Shown here: in pieces, positions 1-6,798 of the stretch
Layout: every line of letters begins with the position of its first letter
Numbering within the stretch: the first letter of the stretch is position 1
NCBI GenBank assembly: GCA_017472965.1
Contig: JAFUNR010000011.1
Location: 1 to 61,192, forward strand
Reading direction: 5' to 3'
DNA from: Oscillospiraceae bacterium
GTDB lineage: Bacteria; Bacillota; Clostridia; Oscillospirales; Ruminococcaceae
DNA: 61,192 nucleotides
Position numbers and translations under genes: made by a program
The notes under the pieces: model-generated
The model's input: the letters and a program-made list of their open reading frames with translations, nothing else
Told to the model about the DNA's origin: nothing
Databases searched by the model: none

Positions 1-1
1 C

Positions 2-988
2 TGCATCATCAAGGACCTGATGGCAGGCAACAAGAACCTGCCCGACCAGTTCGAGGAAGAAAAGGTTGGCCACAACGCCATCGCCGGCGGCTTCCAGGGT
101 CAGCGTCAGTGGACCGACCACTGGCCCAACTGCGATTACCCCGAGGCTCTGCTGTCCTCCACCTTTGATTACGAGGGCGCCCGTGAGCCCTACACGCTGG
201 CCACCGAGAACGATATCCTCAACGGCATGGGCATGCTGATGATGCGTCTGCTGACCCACCGCGCCCAGATCTTTGCCGATGTGCGTACCTACTGGTCCGG
301 CGATGCCACCGAGCGCGTCACCGGCTACAAGCTGGAGGGCAAGGCTGCCGAATCCGACGGCATCATCCATCTGCTGAACTCCGGCGCGGCCTGTCTGGAT
401 GCCTCCGGTGTGTGCACCGATGAAAACGGCAATGCCATCATGAAGAAATGGTGGGAGGTCACCGAGGAAGATATCAAGAAGATGACCGAGGCCACCGTCT
501 GGTGCGAGGCCGGTCAGGATAACTTCCGCGGCGGCGGCTTCTCCAGCCACTTCAACACCTTCGCCGAAATGCCCGCCACCATGATCCGTCTGAATCTGGT
601 CAAGGGTCTGGGCCCCGTGCTGCAGATCGCCGAGGGCTGGACTGTCAACCTGCCGGAGGAGGTCAACGACACTCTGATGGAGCGCACCAACCCCACCTGG
701 CCCTGCACCTGGTTCGCCCCCCGCTGCGACGGCAAGGAAGGCTCTCCCTTCAAGACCGCCTATGAGGTCATGATGAACTGGGGCGCCAACCACGGCGCCA
801 TCAGCTACGGCCACATCGGCGCCGACCTGATCACCATGTGCAGCATGCTGCGCATCCCCGTGTGCATGCACAACGTGCCCGAGGAGGAGATCTTCCGTCC
901 CGCCTGCTGGAATGCCTTCGGTATGGATAAGGAAGGTCAGGACTACCGCGCCTGCGCCGCCTACGGCCCCCTGTACAAGGCTTATTGA
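2..988 (+). CDS. fucI: L-fucose isomerase, C-terminal part (gene starts before the window)
   Basis: Interconverts L-fucose and L-fuculose, the first committed step of fucose catabolism in the cytoplasm. The frame is open from base 2, and the codons before the first ATG (20) still match the family, so the 5' end lies outside; 328 residues of a family normally near 590 are present. Family landmarks include [23 protein letters not shown] and FADVRTYW (holding the metal-binding Glu and Asp), [19 protein letters not shown], and [13 protein letters not shown] with the metal-binding His near the end. It is followed by a hairpin terminator and then the mutarotase fucU, the usual fucose partner. Identification is secure. 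Confidence 0.96.
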   Translation, partial: CIIKDLMAGNKNLPDQFEEEKVGHNAIAGGFQGQRQWTDHWPNCDYPEALLSSTFDYEGAREPYTLATENDILNGMGMLMMRLLTHRAQIFADVRTYWSGDATERVTGYKLEGKAAESDGIIHLLNSGAACLDASGVCTDENGNAIMKKWWEVTEEDIKKMTEATVWCEAGQDNFRGGGFSSHFNTFAEMPATMIRLNLVKGLGPVLQIAEGWTVNLPEEVNDTLMERTNPTWPCTWFAPRCDGKEGSPFKTAYEVMMNWGANHGAISYGHIGADLITMCSMLRIPVCMHNVPEEEIFRPACWNAFGMDKEGQDYRACAAYGPLYKAY

Positions 989-1032
989 TCCCGCAGCACC
1001 CGCGCTGCAAAAAGCTGACCGCAATATACACC

Positions 1033-1070
1033 GCAGCCGCCGTCCCCGAAAAAGGCGGCGGCTGCTTTTT
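1033..1070 (+). terminator. Intrinsic terminator between fucI and fucU
   Basis: Perfect 10-bp stem GCAGCCGCCG / CGGCGGCTGC (1033-1042 and 1056-1065) followed by five T. It lies inside the fuc gene pair, 17 nt before the fucU start codon, so it probably lowers fucU expression relative to fucI rather than ending the operon. Confidence 0.8.
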
Positions 1071-1087
1071 ACAAAAGAGGTAACGCC

Positions 1088-1528
1088 ATGCTGAAAGGTA
1101 TTTCTCCCATTCTCTCCCCCGAGATGCTCAAGGTCCTGTGCGAGATGGGCCACGGCGACTGCATCGTGCTGGGCGACGGCAATTTCCCCGCCGCCAGCAT
1201 GGGCAAAAACGCCACCGTGCTGCGCTGCGACGGCCACAGCTGCGCCGAGCTGCTGGATGCCATCCTGCAGCTGTTCCCGCTGGATACCTATGTGGAAAAG
1301 CCCGTCACCCTGATGGAGGTGGTGCCCGGCGACCCCGTGGAGACCCCTATCTGGGATGAGTACAAGGCCATCATCGCCAAGTACGATCCCCGCGGCGGCG
1401 ATGCGGTGGGCAACATCCCCCGCTTTGATTTCTACGATGCCAGCAAAAAGGCATGGGCCGTCATCGCCACCGGTGAAAAAGCTCTGTACGCCAACCTGAT
1501 CCTGCAAAAGGGCGTCGTGGTGGAATGA
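1088..1528 (+). CDS. fucU: L-fucose mutarotase (RbsD/FucU family)
   Basis: Interconverts alpha and beta anomers of L-fucose, feeding the isomerase encoded just upstream. The 146 residues match the usual family size of about 140. The N-terminal GHGD motif (residues 21-24) contains the family's catalytic His, followed by DGNFPA; the C-terminus contains a conserved Tyr-Ala-Asn stretch (ALYANLILQKGVV). The RBS AAGAGG lies 7 nt before the ATG at 1088. A terminator hairpin separates it from fucI, so it may be translated from readthrough transcripts only. Identification is strong from motifs and context. Confidence 0.93.
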   Translation: MLKGISPILSPEMLKVLCEMGHGDCIVLGDGNFPAASMGKNATVLRCDGHSCAELLDAILQLFPLDTYVEKPVTLMEVVPGDPVETPIWDEYKAIIAKYDPRGGDAVGNIPRFDFYDASKKAWAVIATGEKALYANLILQKGVVVE

Positions 1529-1637
1529 TCCGGCACAGCGGCGCTCTGCGCCCTGTAAAACAGGATGCAAAACCCGCTCCCAACCGATCCATCTGTCAAA
1601 CAATAGCTGACACATAAAAAGCACACCTGACAAAAAG

Positions 1638-1842
1638 GGCGTGCTGCAAAACAAAAATTTTACAACACGCCACGCGCGAAATTTTGTTTCGCGTGTAAAT
1701 TCCGCAGGAATTTGCTGCAATATCTGATGATTTTGGCTCGGTAAGATCCAAAATGGCGGCCCTGTCCGGGCCGCCAAATCTGATTTGACGGAGACGACAC
1801 GATTTTCGTGTCGTCTCCTGCTGTTTTACAAAATTGCAGCAG
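1638..1842. repeat. Array of eight consecutive hairpins in the convergent intergenic region
   Basis: The 385-nt gap between fucU and the AraC gene is almost entirely inverted repeats placed end to end: 1638-1671 (9 bp, one mismatch), 1672-1696 (10 bp with a G:T pair), 1697-1713 (7 bp), 1730-1754 (7 bp), 1754-1776 (9 bp), 1775-1787 (6 bp), 1790-1818 (13 bp, GGAGACGACACGA) and 1818-1842 (6 bp). The last ones could terminate the flanking convergent genes, but that does not need eight. No open frame is convincing here. It could be a palindromic non-autonomous element, an integron-like site or a structured RNA. Confidence 0.7.
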
Positions 1843-1913
1843 CTCCTTCCGTTTACCCGCGCTGTACGATATATCTTTTTTGGCGCAGTCAACGGCCGGG
1901 GCGGCAACGCCGT

Positions 1914-2666
1914 TCACACATCGATGCCGTGGAATCGCGAGGGCGGTGTCCGGAAATATTTCTTGAACTTTTTGGAGAAGGTGAACATATCCGGAAAGCC
2001 CAGCCGCTCCGCCGTCTCCTTCACACCGCTGCCCGCGCGGATCATGCGGCGGGCCTCCTCCATACGCAGGTTATCCCCGTACACATGGGGCGAAACGCCG
2101 GTGCATTCGCGGAAGCGTCTGGAAAAATAACTGTAGTTCATGTTGGAAATGCGCGCCAGCTCCTTGCCGGTAAAATGCACGCCAGGCTCTCGGTGGATGC
2201 GCTCCACCGCCTCCCGGATGCCCGGGGGCAGCTCTTTATCCAGCGATGCGCCGTCTTTTGCAAAATGGTACAGCAGCATCCGCAGGGCGCATTTCAGCGG
2301 CATCGGCTCCTCCGGACGGCTGCAGGTCTCGCAGAACAGCCGGAACAGCATCGGTTCGCTGCACACACATATTGAAAACCGGATGGGGCAATCCACGGTA
2401 AAGTGGCAGAAATAATGGGAGGACGGCTGCAGCGCCATGCCGGAAAAGCGGCAGCCCTCCGGAATAAAGAACAGGCTGCCCGCGGAGACGGTATAGCTTT
2501 CATCGTCCACCCGGTACCGGTAGCAGCCGCTGACGACCCCGATCACATCGCAGTCGAAGGTTTTCCCCTTATCGAAAACCTCCTCGCTGCGGTGTTTGTT
2601 TTTATCAATGATATTGAAAGTGATGGCGGCCTTTTCGATCAGCTCCGCTGCGAACCTTTGCTCCAT
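1914..2666 (-). CDS. AraC family transcriptional regulator
   Basis: DNA-binding regulator of about 250 residues. The N-terminal half looks like a cupin sensor domain (VSAGSLFFIPEGCRFSG). The C-terminal 100 residues form the AraC double helix-turn-helix: KELARISNMNYSYFSRRF, GVSPHVYG, then ETAERLGFPDMFTFSKKFKK and the terminal RTPPSRF. The ATG at 2666 is chosen over upstream starts because AAAGGGG precedes it and the sensor domain begins there; a longer frame would run through its own promoter. It is divergent from the sugar oxidoreductase cluster at 2915-4845 and probably regulates it, in response to a sugar (inference). Confidence 0.9.
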   Translation of the reverse strand: MEQRFAAELIEKAAITFNIIDKNKHRSEEVFDKGKTFDCDVIGVVSGCYRYRVDDESYTVSAGSLFFIPEGCRFSGMALQPSSHYFCHFTVDCPIRFSICVCSEPMLFRLFCETCSRPEEPMPLKCALRMLLYHFAKDGASLDKELPPGIREAVERIHREPGVHFTGKELARISNMNYSYFSRRFRECTGVSPHVYGDNLRMEEARRMIRAGSGVKETAERLGFPDMFTFSKKFKKYFRTPPSRFHGIDV

Positions 2667-2702
2667 CGCTCCGCGCCCCTTTCCGTCGGTATTCCTGTTT
2701 TT

Positions 2703-2730
2703 ATTATAGCACCCCGGTGGTGAAATGCAA
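2703..2730 (-). promoter_or_regulatory. Promoter of the AraC regulator
   Basis: On the minus strand TTGCAT (2725-2730), 16-nt spacer, TATAAT (2703-2708). The expected transcript would start about 30 nt before the ATG at 2666. Confidence 0.7.
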
Positions 2731-2771
2731 CTTTTTTGAAAATTCTGACATATTTTCGTCGATTTCAAACA

Positions 2772-2800
2772 TGGACAACCCGCTGCGGGTTTGCTATAGT
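2772..2800 (+). promoter_or_regulatory. Promoter with palindromic operator, driving the 2915-4845 cluster
   Basis: TGGACA (2772-2777), 17-nt spacer, TATAGT (2795-2800). The spacer holds a perfect 7-1-7 palindrome, AACCCGC-T-GCGGGTT (2777-2791), where a bound repressor would block RNA polymerase. The regulator is unknown: AraC proteins usually prefer direct repeats, while LacI or GntR proteins use palindromes. Confidence 0.7.
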
Positions 2801-2882
2801 AAAGACAGGACAGCACAGGCTGCGCGCCGCAGCGTGCAATAAGCAGCCGCGCTGTCCGCTTATACAAAACAGAAGGGAAGGG

Positions 2883-2909
2883 ATGCCGGAGCCGTCCGCG
2901 CTTCGGTAA
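2883..2909 (+). CDS. Possible 8-codon leader ORF
   Basis: ATG at 2883 directly follows a purine-rich Shine-Dalgarno sequence (AGAAGGGAAGGG). It encodes MPEPSALR and stops at 2909, five nucleotides before the ATG of the TIM-barrel gene. That gene has no ribosome binding site of its own nearby, so it may rely on ribosomes reinitiating after this ORF. It is too short to judge from coding statistics and could be chance. Confidence 0.35.
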   Translation: MPEPSALR

Positions 2910-2914
2910 CGCTT

Positions 2915-3762
2915 ATGCTGCCTACCATCAAAATCGGCGATACAAACATTTCCAGACTTATTGTGGGAGGAAATCCCTTCAGCGGAAACTCCCATGTGAA
3001 CGGTGAAATGGATCAGCAGATGCGGGAATATTTTTCCACCGCCCGCATCAAGGAGACCCTGTTCCGCTGCATGGAAAAGGCATCAACACCATGCAGATGC
3101 GGGGCGATATGCATATCATGCGCATGATCATGGAGTTCCGTCAGGACGGCGGCGATATGCACTGGATCGCCCAGACCGCCAGTGAATACGGCAGCCACGA
3201 GGGCAATGTGAACCAGATCATGTCCTACAAGCCCGCCGCCATCTACCACCACGGCAGCCTGACGGATTCCCTGTTCAAGGCCGGCCGCTACGAGGAGCTG
3301 AAGCAGCGGCTGGAGGTCATCCGTGCCACCGGCGTGCCTGTGGGTCTGGGCACCCATATGCCGGAGGTGCTGGCATACGCCGAGGAGCACAACTGGGATG
3401 TGGATTTCTACATGGCCAGCGTTTACAATCTGAGTCTGGGGTATGACCGTGTCAGCAGCGCCATCACCGGCAAAGCCAACACCGGCGAGCGCTTTGAGGA
3501 GGAGGATATCCCCGTGATGTACCGCATGATCCGGCAGGTATCCAAGCCCTGTCTTGCCTTCAAAATTTTGGGCGCCACCCGCCGCTGCGCCACGCAGGAG
3601 ACGGTGCAGGCCGCCTTTGACGAGGCCTTTGAAAACATCAAGCCCACCGATGCGGTGGTGGTGGGCATGTACCCGAAGAACGAGGATCAGCCCCGTCTGA
3701 ACAGCCTGTACACCGCGCAGGCCATCCGCCGCGCCGAGGCGCTGCGCCATGCGAAGGACTGA
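2915..3762 (+). pseudogene. Aldo/keto-reductase-like TIM-barrel protein, interrupted by a frameshift
   Basis: Two overlapping frames make up one protein of about 282 residues. The first (from ATG 2915) starts LPTIKIGDTNISRLIVGGNPFSG and is in frame until about 3080. There the expected continuation (EKGINTMQMRGDMH) is found one frame over and runs to 3762. A single missing base in GAAAAGGCATCAAC restores the whole frame. The fold and the opening LIVGGNPF resemble the aldo/keto reductase-like TIM barrels often found beside Gfo/Idh dehydrogenases; the substrate is unknown. Either a real inactivating deletion or a sequencing error. Gfo/Idh follows 63 nt later in the same operon. Confidence 0.75.
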
Positions 3763-3825
3763 TATCCGTGCCGCCGGAGCAAATTTGACGGCGGCATTCC
3801 CGCAACACGGAAAAGAGGAAGCTGT

Positions 3826-4845
3826 ATGAAAACGATGATCCCGGAGAAGCTCCGGTTCGGCATTCTGGGCGCCGGCATGATCGCCAACATCCATGCGCAG
3901 GCCATCCGCACCTTGCCTGGGGCACAGCTTGCCGGCGTGGCGGATGCATACCCGGCGGCGGCCGAAGCCTTTGCCGGACGGTACGGCATCGCCGCCTATC
4001 CCGATTACGGGGCCATGCTGGCCGACGATGCGGTGGATGTGATCTGCATCTGTACCCCCAGCGGGCTGCACGCGCAGCAGGCACTGCAGGCCATCCGTCA
4101 CCGCAGGCATGTCGTGCTGGAAAAGCCCATGGCGCTGACGACAGAGGATGCCGACCGCATCGCCGAAGAGGCCCGGTGCGCCGGTGTGCTGGTGACGGTC
4201 ATCTCGCAGCTGCGTTTTTCCGAGGATGTGCGCACGCTGAAGCGGCTGGTGGAGCAAAACGCCTTTGGCCGGCTGATATTCTGCAATCTGTTTATGAAAT
4301 ACTGGCGCGATCCCGCCTATTACGCCGCCAGCAGCTGGAAGGGCACCTTTGCACTGGACGGCGGCGGCGCACTGATGAATCAGGGTATTCACGGCATCGA
4401 CCTGCTGCTGCACATTGCCGGCAGCGCCGCGGTGCTGAAGGGCTGCAAACGGACGCTTTCGCACAAAATCGAGGTGGAGGATACCGCAGCGGCGCTGCTG
4501 GAATTTGAAAACGGCGCACTGGGTGTGATCGAGGCTTCCACCTGTACCGCCCCCGGCTTTGAGCGCCGCATCGAGATCCACGGTGACCGCGGCTGCGCGG
4601 TGCTGGTGGAGGACCGGCTTGCCGAACTGACGCTGGACGGCGAGGTGCTGCGGGACGAAAGTCGCCGCAGTGACGGACAGCGGTGCATCAACACCGCCAG
4701 CGATCCCGGAAAGCTGGACTGCAGCCTGCACGCACGGCAGCTGCAGAATATGATGAACGCCATCCGCGGCAGTGAACCGCTTGCCGTGGGCTGCGCCGAC
4801 GGCCGCCGCGCCGTGGAGCTGATCCTGAACATCTGCCGGGAATGA
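3826..4845 (+). CDS. Gfo/Idh/MocA family NAD(P)-dependent sugar dehydrogenase
   Basis: Predicted cytoplasmic oxidoreductase of 339 residues acting on a sugar or cyclitol. The N-terminal Rossmann fold shows GILGAGMIANIHAQAI (residues 12-27) and the family's EKP motif in VLEKPMALT; the C-terminal domain has the DGGGALMNQGIHGIDLLLH segment with the usual Asp and His near the active site. Its start is preceded by AGAGGAAGC. It is the last gene before a strong terminator and shares the promoter at 2772 with the broken TIM-barrel gene. Its last 42 coding/terminal bases recur exactly at 6677-6718. Substrate is not determinable from sequence. Confidence 0.93.
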   Translation: MKTMIPEKLRFGILGAGMIANIHAQAIRTLPGAQLAGVADAYPAAAEAFAGRYGIAAYPDYGAMLADDAVDVICICTPSGLHAQQALQAIRHRRHVVLEKPMALTTEDADRIAEEARCAGVLVTVISQLRFSEDVRTLKRLVEQNAFGRLIFCNLFMKYWRDPAYYAASSWKGTFALDGGGALMNQGIHGIDLLLHIAGSAAVLKGCKRTLSHKIEVEDTAAALLEFENGALGVIEASTCTAPGFERRIEIHGDRGCAVLVEDRLAELTLDGEVLRDESRRSDGQRCINTASDPGKLDCSLHARQLQNMMNAIRGSEPLAVGCADGRRAVELILNICRE

Positions 4846-4849
4846 CCGG
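4808..4849 (+). repeat. 42-bp exact repeat, first copy (3' end of the Gfo/Idh gene)
   Basis: Identical over 42 bases to 6677-6718. It covers the last 12 codons and stop of the dehydrogenase plus four bases beyond it. The following terminator is also similar in both places, showing that a paralogous gene end once existed at the second site. Confidence 0.95.
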
Positions 4850-4870
4850 TTTCCCCATCAAAAAGCCAGA

Positions 4871-4902
4871 GCCGCCGCACAGCAGTGCGGCGGCTTCTTT
4901 TT
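4871..4902 (+). terminator. Intrinsic terminator after the Gfo/Idh gene
   Basis: Perfect 10-bp stem GCCGCCGCAC / GTGCGGCGGC with an AGCA loop, followed by TTCTTTTT. A very similar hairpin (6740-6770) follows the duplicated 3' end further along. Confidence 0.9.
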
Positions 4903-4935
4903 ATCTTTCCAAAAAGCGGTTTCAATAAAAGCGAC

Positions 4936-6240
4936 TCACTCCACCCGGATGCTCCAGATGCGGGCGCGGCCCGCGCCGCCGAACTCCACCTCGAAGCCGA
5001 TGCTGTTGACCGGCAGCCCGAGGGACAGCGTATGTTCCCTGCGTTCCCCGTTTCCGGTCAGCCGTCCGGCAGCCTCGACAACGGTCATTTCCTCCTCCGG
5101 CGGCAGGCCGCGGTTGGAATTATTATGGAATTCACCGCTGTAAACGGTGCGGCGCACGCGAACGGGAGCATCCCCCTCGATGGCGGCATCCAGCACAAGG
5201 CGGGTCTTGCCGGCGGGGATATGCTGCGGCGGGGCCACCAGCACATTGCCGGCGGCAAAGGCAAAATCCAGACAGCCGTTTTTGCCGGGGATACCGGCAT
5301 CGGTGATGCCCTTGTACCAGAAGTGGCCGCGGCAGCCGTCAAAGCGCCAGCTGTAAAGATCGGTACGGGCCTTTTCCCGTGCCACGGCGGCGGCGCGGAT
5401 CTCCTCTACCGTGCCCACGATCAGGACATAATCAAAGGAATACTGAATATCGTGATCCAGGATCTCCTCGTGGTGCGGGCTGATATAGGCGGTGGGATTA
5501 TCCTTGGGGCCGCCGGTGCCGTCGCTTTCGTAGCTGCCGGTACCGAACTGCGTGGTGCTGGGCATCCAGATGCCAAGGCCGCAGTCCTCGTTATTCACCA
5601 GTGCGCTCCAGTGCTCGGTGGCAAAAAGGCGGCGGGGCGGCCAGCATTCGGTATCCAGCGTGTAGGGCACGGTGAGGGTATCGCCGGTGCAGGGGGTATT
5701 GCCCACATAGGTGACGGCCTTCCACCATTCGCCGTTGGTATATACGGCGGGCAGCTCCTGTCCGGTGGCCGGGTAGCGGGTGGTATCCGAGCGGGCATTG
5801 TTGATGCGGCTGGTCACCTCCACCTGTGCGCCGTTCAGCTTATACCAGGTCTCAAAGGTGCATTCGGCGGGCACATTGTTCAGCGGCCACAGCATGGGGC
5901 GGCACTTCACATAGACGGAAGTCTCCTCCACCCTATATTCCAGCATTTGGGAGCGGTTGCCGAAGGCATCCCCGCAGGAGATGGGATTCCATGCGCCGTG
6001 CGCCCAGTCGGGGCTGATCTCCACGCCCGCGGGGCGGTAGGGGCGGGGCAGCCCGTAAAAGGAAAGCTGCACCTGCCTGCCCCAGTCATAGCTGTTGATC
6101 AGGTTCTTTTTGCCGTGCGCGGCAAGGTAGGTGATCGCACCGCCCAGCGCCAGATTGACCCCCAGACGGATGCATTCGTTTTCCACATAGACGATGTGCT
6201 CATCGCCCAGAAAATCCAGATCCACAAACCGTTCGTACAT
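4936..6240 (-). CDS. Uncharacterised protein, probably carbohydrate-related beta-sandwich
   Basis: A 434-residue protein without signal peptide or membrane segment. The N-terminus (FVDLDFLGDEHIVYVENECIRLGV) and the many Trp/Tyr/Gly residues suggest a beta-sandwich of the galactose-mutarotase-like superfamily that handles sugars, but no catalytic motif can be named. AAAGGAGG precedes the ATG at 6240. It follows a decayed Gfo/Idh fragment in the same direction and shares its promoter at 6486-6514, implying it once worked beside a dehydrogenase. Function is not known to me. Confidence 0.8.
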   Translation of the reverse strand: MYERFVDLDFLGDEHIVYVENECIRLGVNLALGGAITYLAAHGKKNLINSYDWGRQVQLSFYGLPRPYRPAGVEISPDWAHGAWNPISCGDAFGNRSQMLEYRVEETSVYVKCRPMLWPLNNVPAECTFETWYKLNGAQVEVTSRINNARSDTTRYPATGQELPAVYTNGEWWKAVTYVGNTPCTGDTLTVPYTLDTECWPPRRLFATEHWSALVNNEDCGLGIWMPSTTQFGTGSYESDGTGGPKDNPTAYISPHHEEILDHDIQYSFDYVLIVGTVEEIRAAAVAREKARTDLYSWRFDGCRGHFWYKGITDAGIPGKNGCLDFAFAAGNVLVAPPQHIPAGKTRLVLDAAIEGDAPVRVRRTVYSGEFHNNSNRGLPPEEEMTVVEAAGRLTGNGERREHTLSLGLPVNSIGFEVEFGGAGRARIWSIRVE

Positions 6241-6282
6241 AAAAAGCCTCCTTTGAAAAATGCTCTGTCCGCGCCTTGCGGC

Positions 6283-6435
6283 TCAAAGCTGCGGATACCG
6301 GATGGTCACCGGACGGCCGGTTTTCGCGGATTCGCAGGTGGCGCGGCATACCGCCACGGTGGAAGCGCCCTCCATCGAGCTGATGGGCGCGGGACGGCCG
6401 GCCAGCAGCGCCACATTCAGTTTTTCTTTGCGAAT
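6283..6435 (-). pseudogene. Gfo/Idh/MocA dehydrogenase remnant with internal deletion and lost start
   Basis: Minus-strand reading gives an N-terminal IRKEKLNVALL piece joined directly to a family-type C-terminus (GRPAPISSMEGASTVAV, then CRATCESAKTGRPV and a stop at 6283). About 300 residues of a normal dehydrogenase are missing. The ribosome binding site AAGGAG remains at the correct distance, but the codon where a start is expected is ATT. The deletion apparently joined similar Val-Ala-Leu-Leu-Gly coding sequences. It lies upstream of the 4936-6240 gene, whose transcript it would begin. Confidence 0.65.
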
Positions 6436-6485
6436 TGTGGTATTCTCCTTTTTTCTGTTTTTGGCGTTTTCGCCTTTTCACCCCC

Positions 6486-6531
6486 ATTATAGCCGCATTT
6501 TCTTTACACAGCAATGGCAGAATGTTATACT
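6486..6531. promoter_or_regulatory. Back-to-back divergent promoters
   Basis: Minus strand: TTGCTG (6509-6514), 17-nt spacer, TATAAT (6486-6491), reading into the dehydrogenase remnant and the 4936-6240 gene. Plus strand: TTTACA (6503-6508), 17-nt spacer, TATACT (6526-6531), reading into the remnant at 6567. The two -35 hexamers are adjacent, so the polymerases would exclude each other. Confidence 0.7.
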
Positions 6532-6566
6532 TTCTTTGCCGAATGTTGTATGAAAAGGAGTCTGTG

Positions 6567-6718
6567 ATGAGATCTGCAAATCCTTTGCCGCCGGACGGAC
6601 TTGAGGTATGCGGCGGCTTCATCCGGCAAAAACGCCGTGAGAAACAGCCCTGCCGGAAAATCCGTTTTTTTGCAAAGCGCCGTGGAGCTGATCCTGAACA
6701 TCTGCCGGGAATGACCGG
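6567..6718 (+). pseudogene. Chimeric gene remnant ending in duplicated Gfo/Idh 3' sequence
   Basis: ATG 6567 has a good promoter (TATACT at 6526) and AAAAGGAG ribosome binding site. It opens with about 36 unrecognised codons (MRSANPLPPDGLEVCGGFIR...), probably the start of a divergent regulator. From 6677 the DNA switches to the 42-bp copy of the Gfo/Idh 3' end, out of the dehydrogenase frame, so the reading runs through the following terminator to a stop at 6839. The protein is unlikely to be functional. The junction marks a deletion between two former genes. Confidence 0.6.
6677..6718 (+). repeat. 42-bp exact repeat, second copy
   Basis: Identical to 4808-4849, the end of the intact Gfo/Idh gene. 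It is followed by a hairpin resembling the one at 4871-4902, so the homologous stretch continues with divergence. Confidence 0.95.
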
Positions 6719-6739
6719 CTGCCCGCTCAAAAAGCCGAA

Positions 6740-6770
6740 GCCTCCGCACCCGATCGTGCGGCGGCTTTTT
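6740..6770 (+). terminator. Intrinsic terminator after the duplicated gene end
   Basis: Stem GCCTCCGCAC / GTGCGGCGGC (one mismatch) followed by TTTTT. It is a diverged copy of the terminator at 4871-4902. Confidence 0.8.
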
Positions 6771-6798
6771 GTATGGCATTTTTTGCTTTATTCAATGC

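Noticed and set aside
1529-1913. CRISPR-like array among the hairpins
   Set aside because: The stems are all different in sequence; there are no regular direct repeats or spacers.
3013-4731. Long minus-strand frame over the TIM-barrel and Gfo/Idh genes
   Set aside because: It is a shadow of the plus-strand dehydrogenase, which has clear motifs, RBS and terminator.
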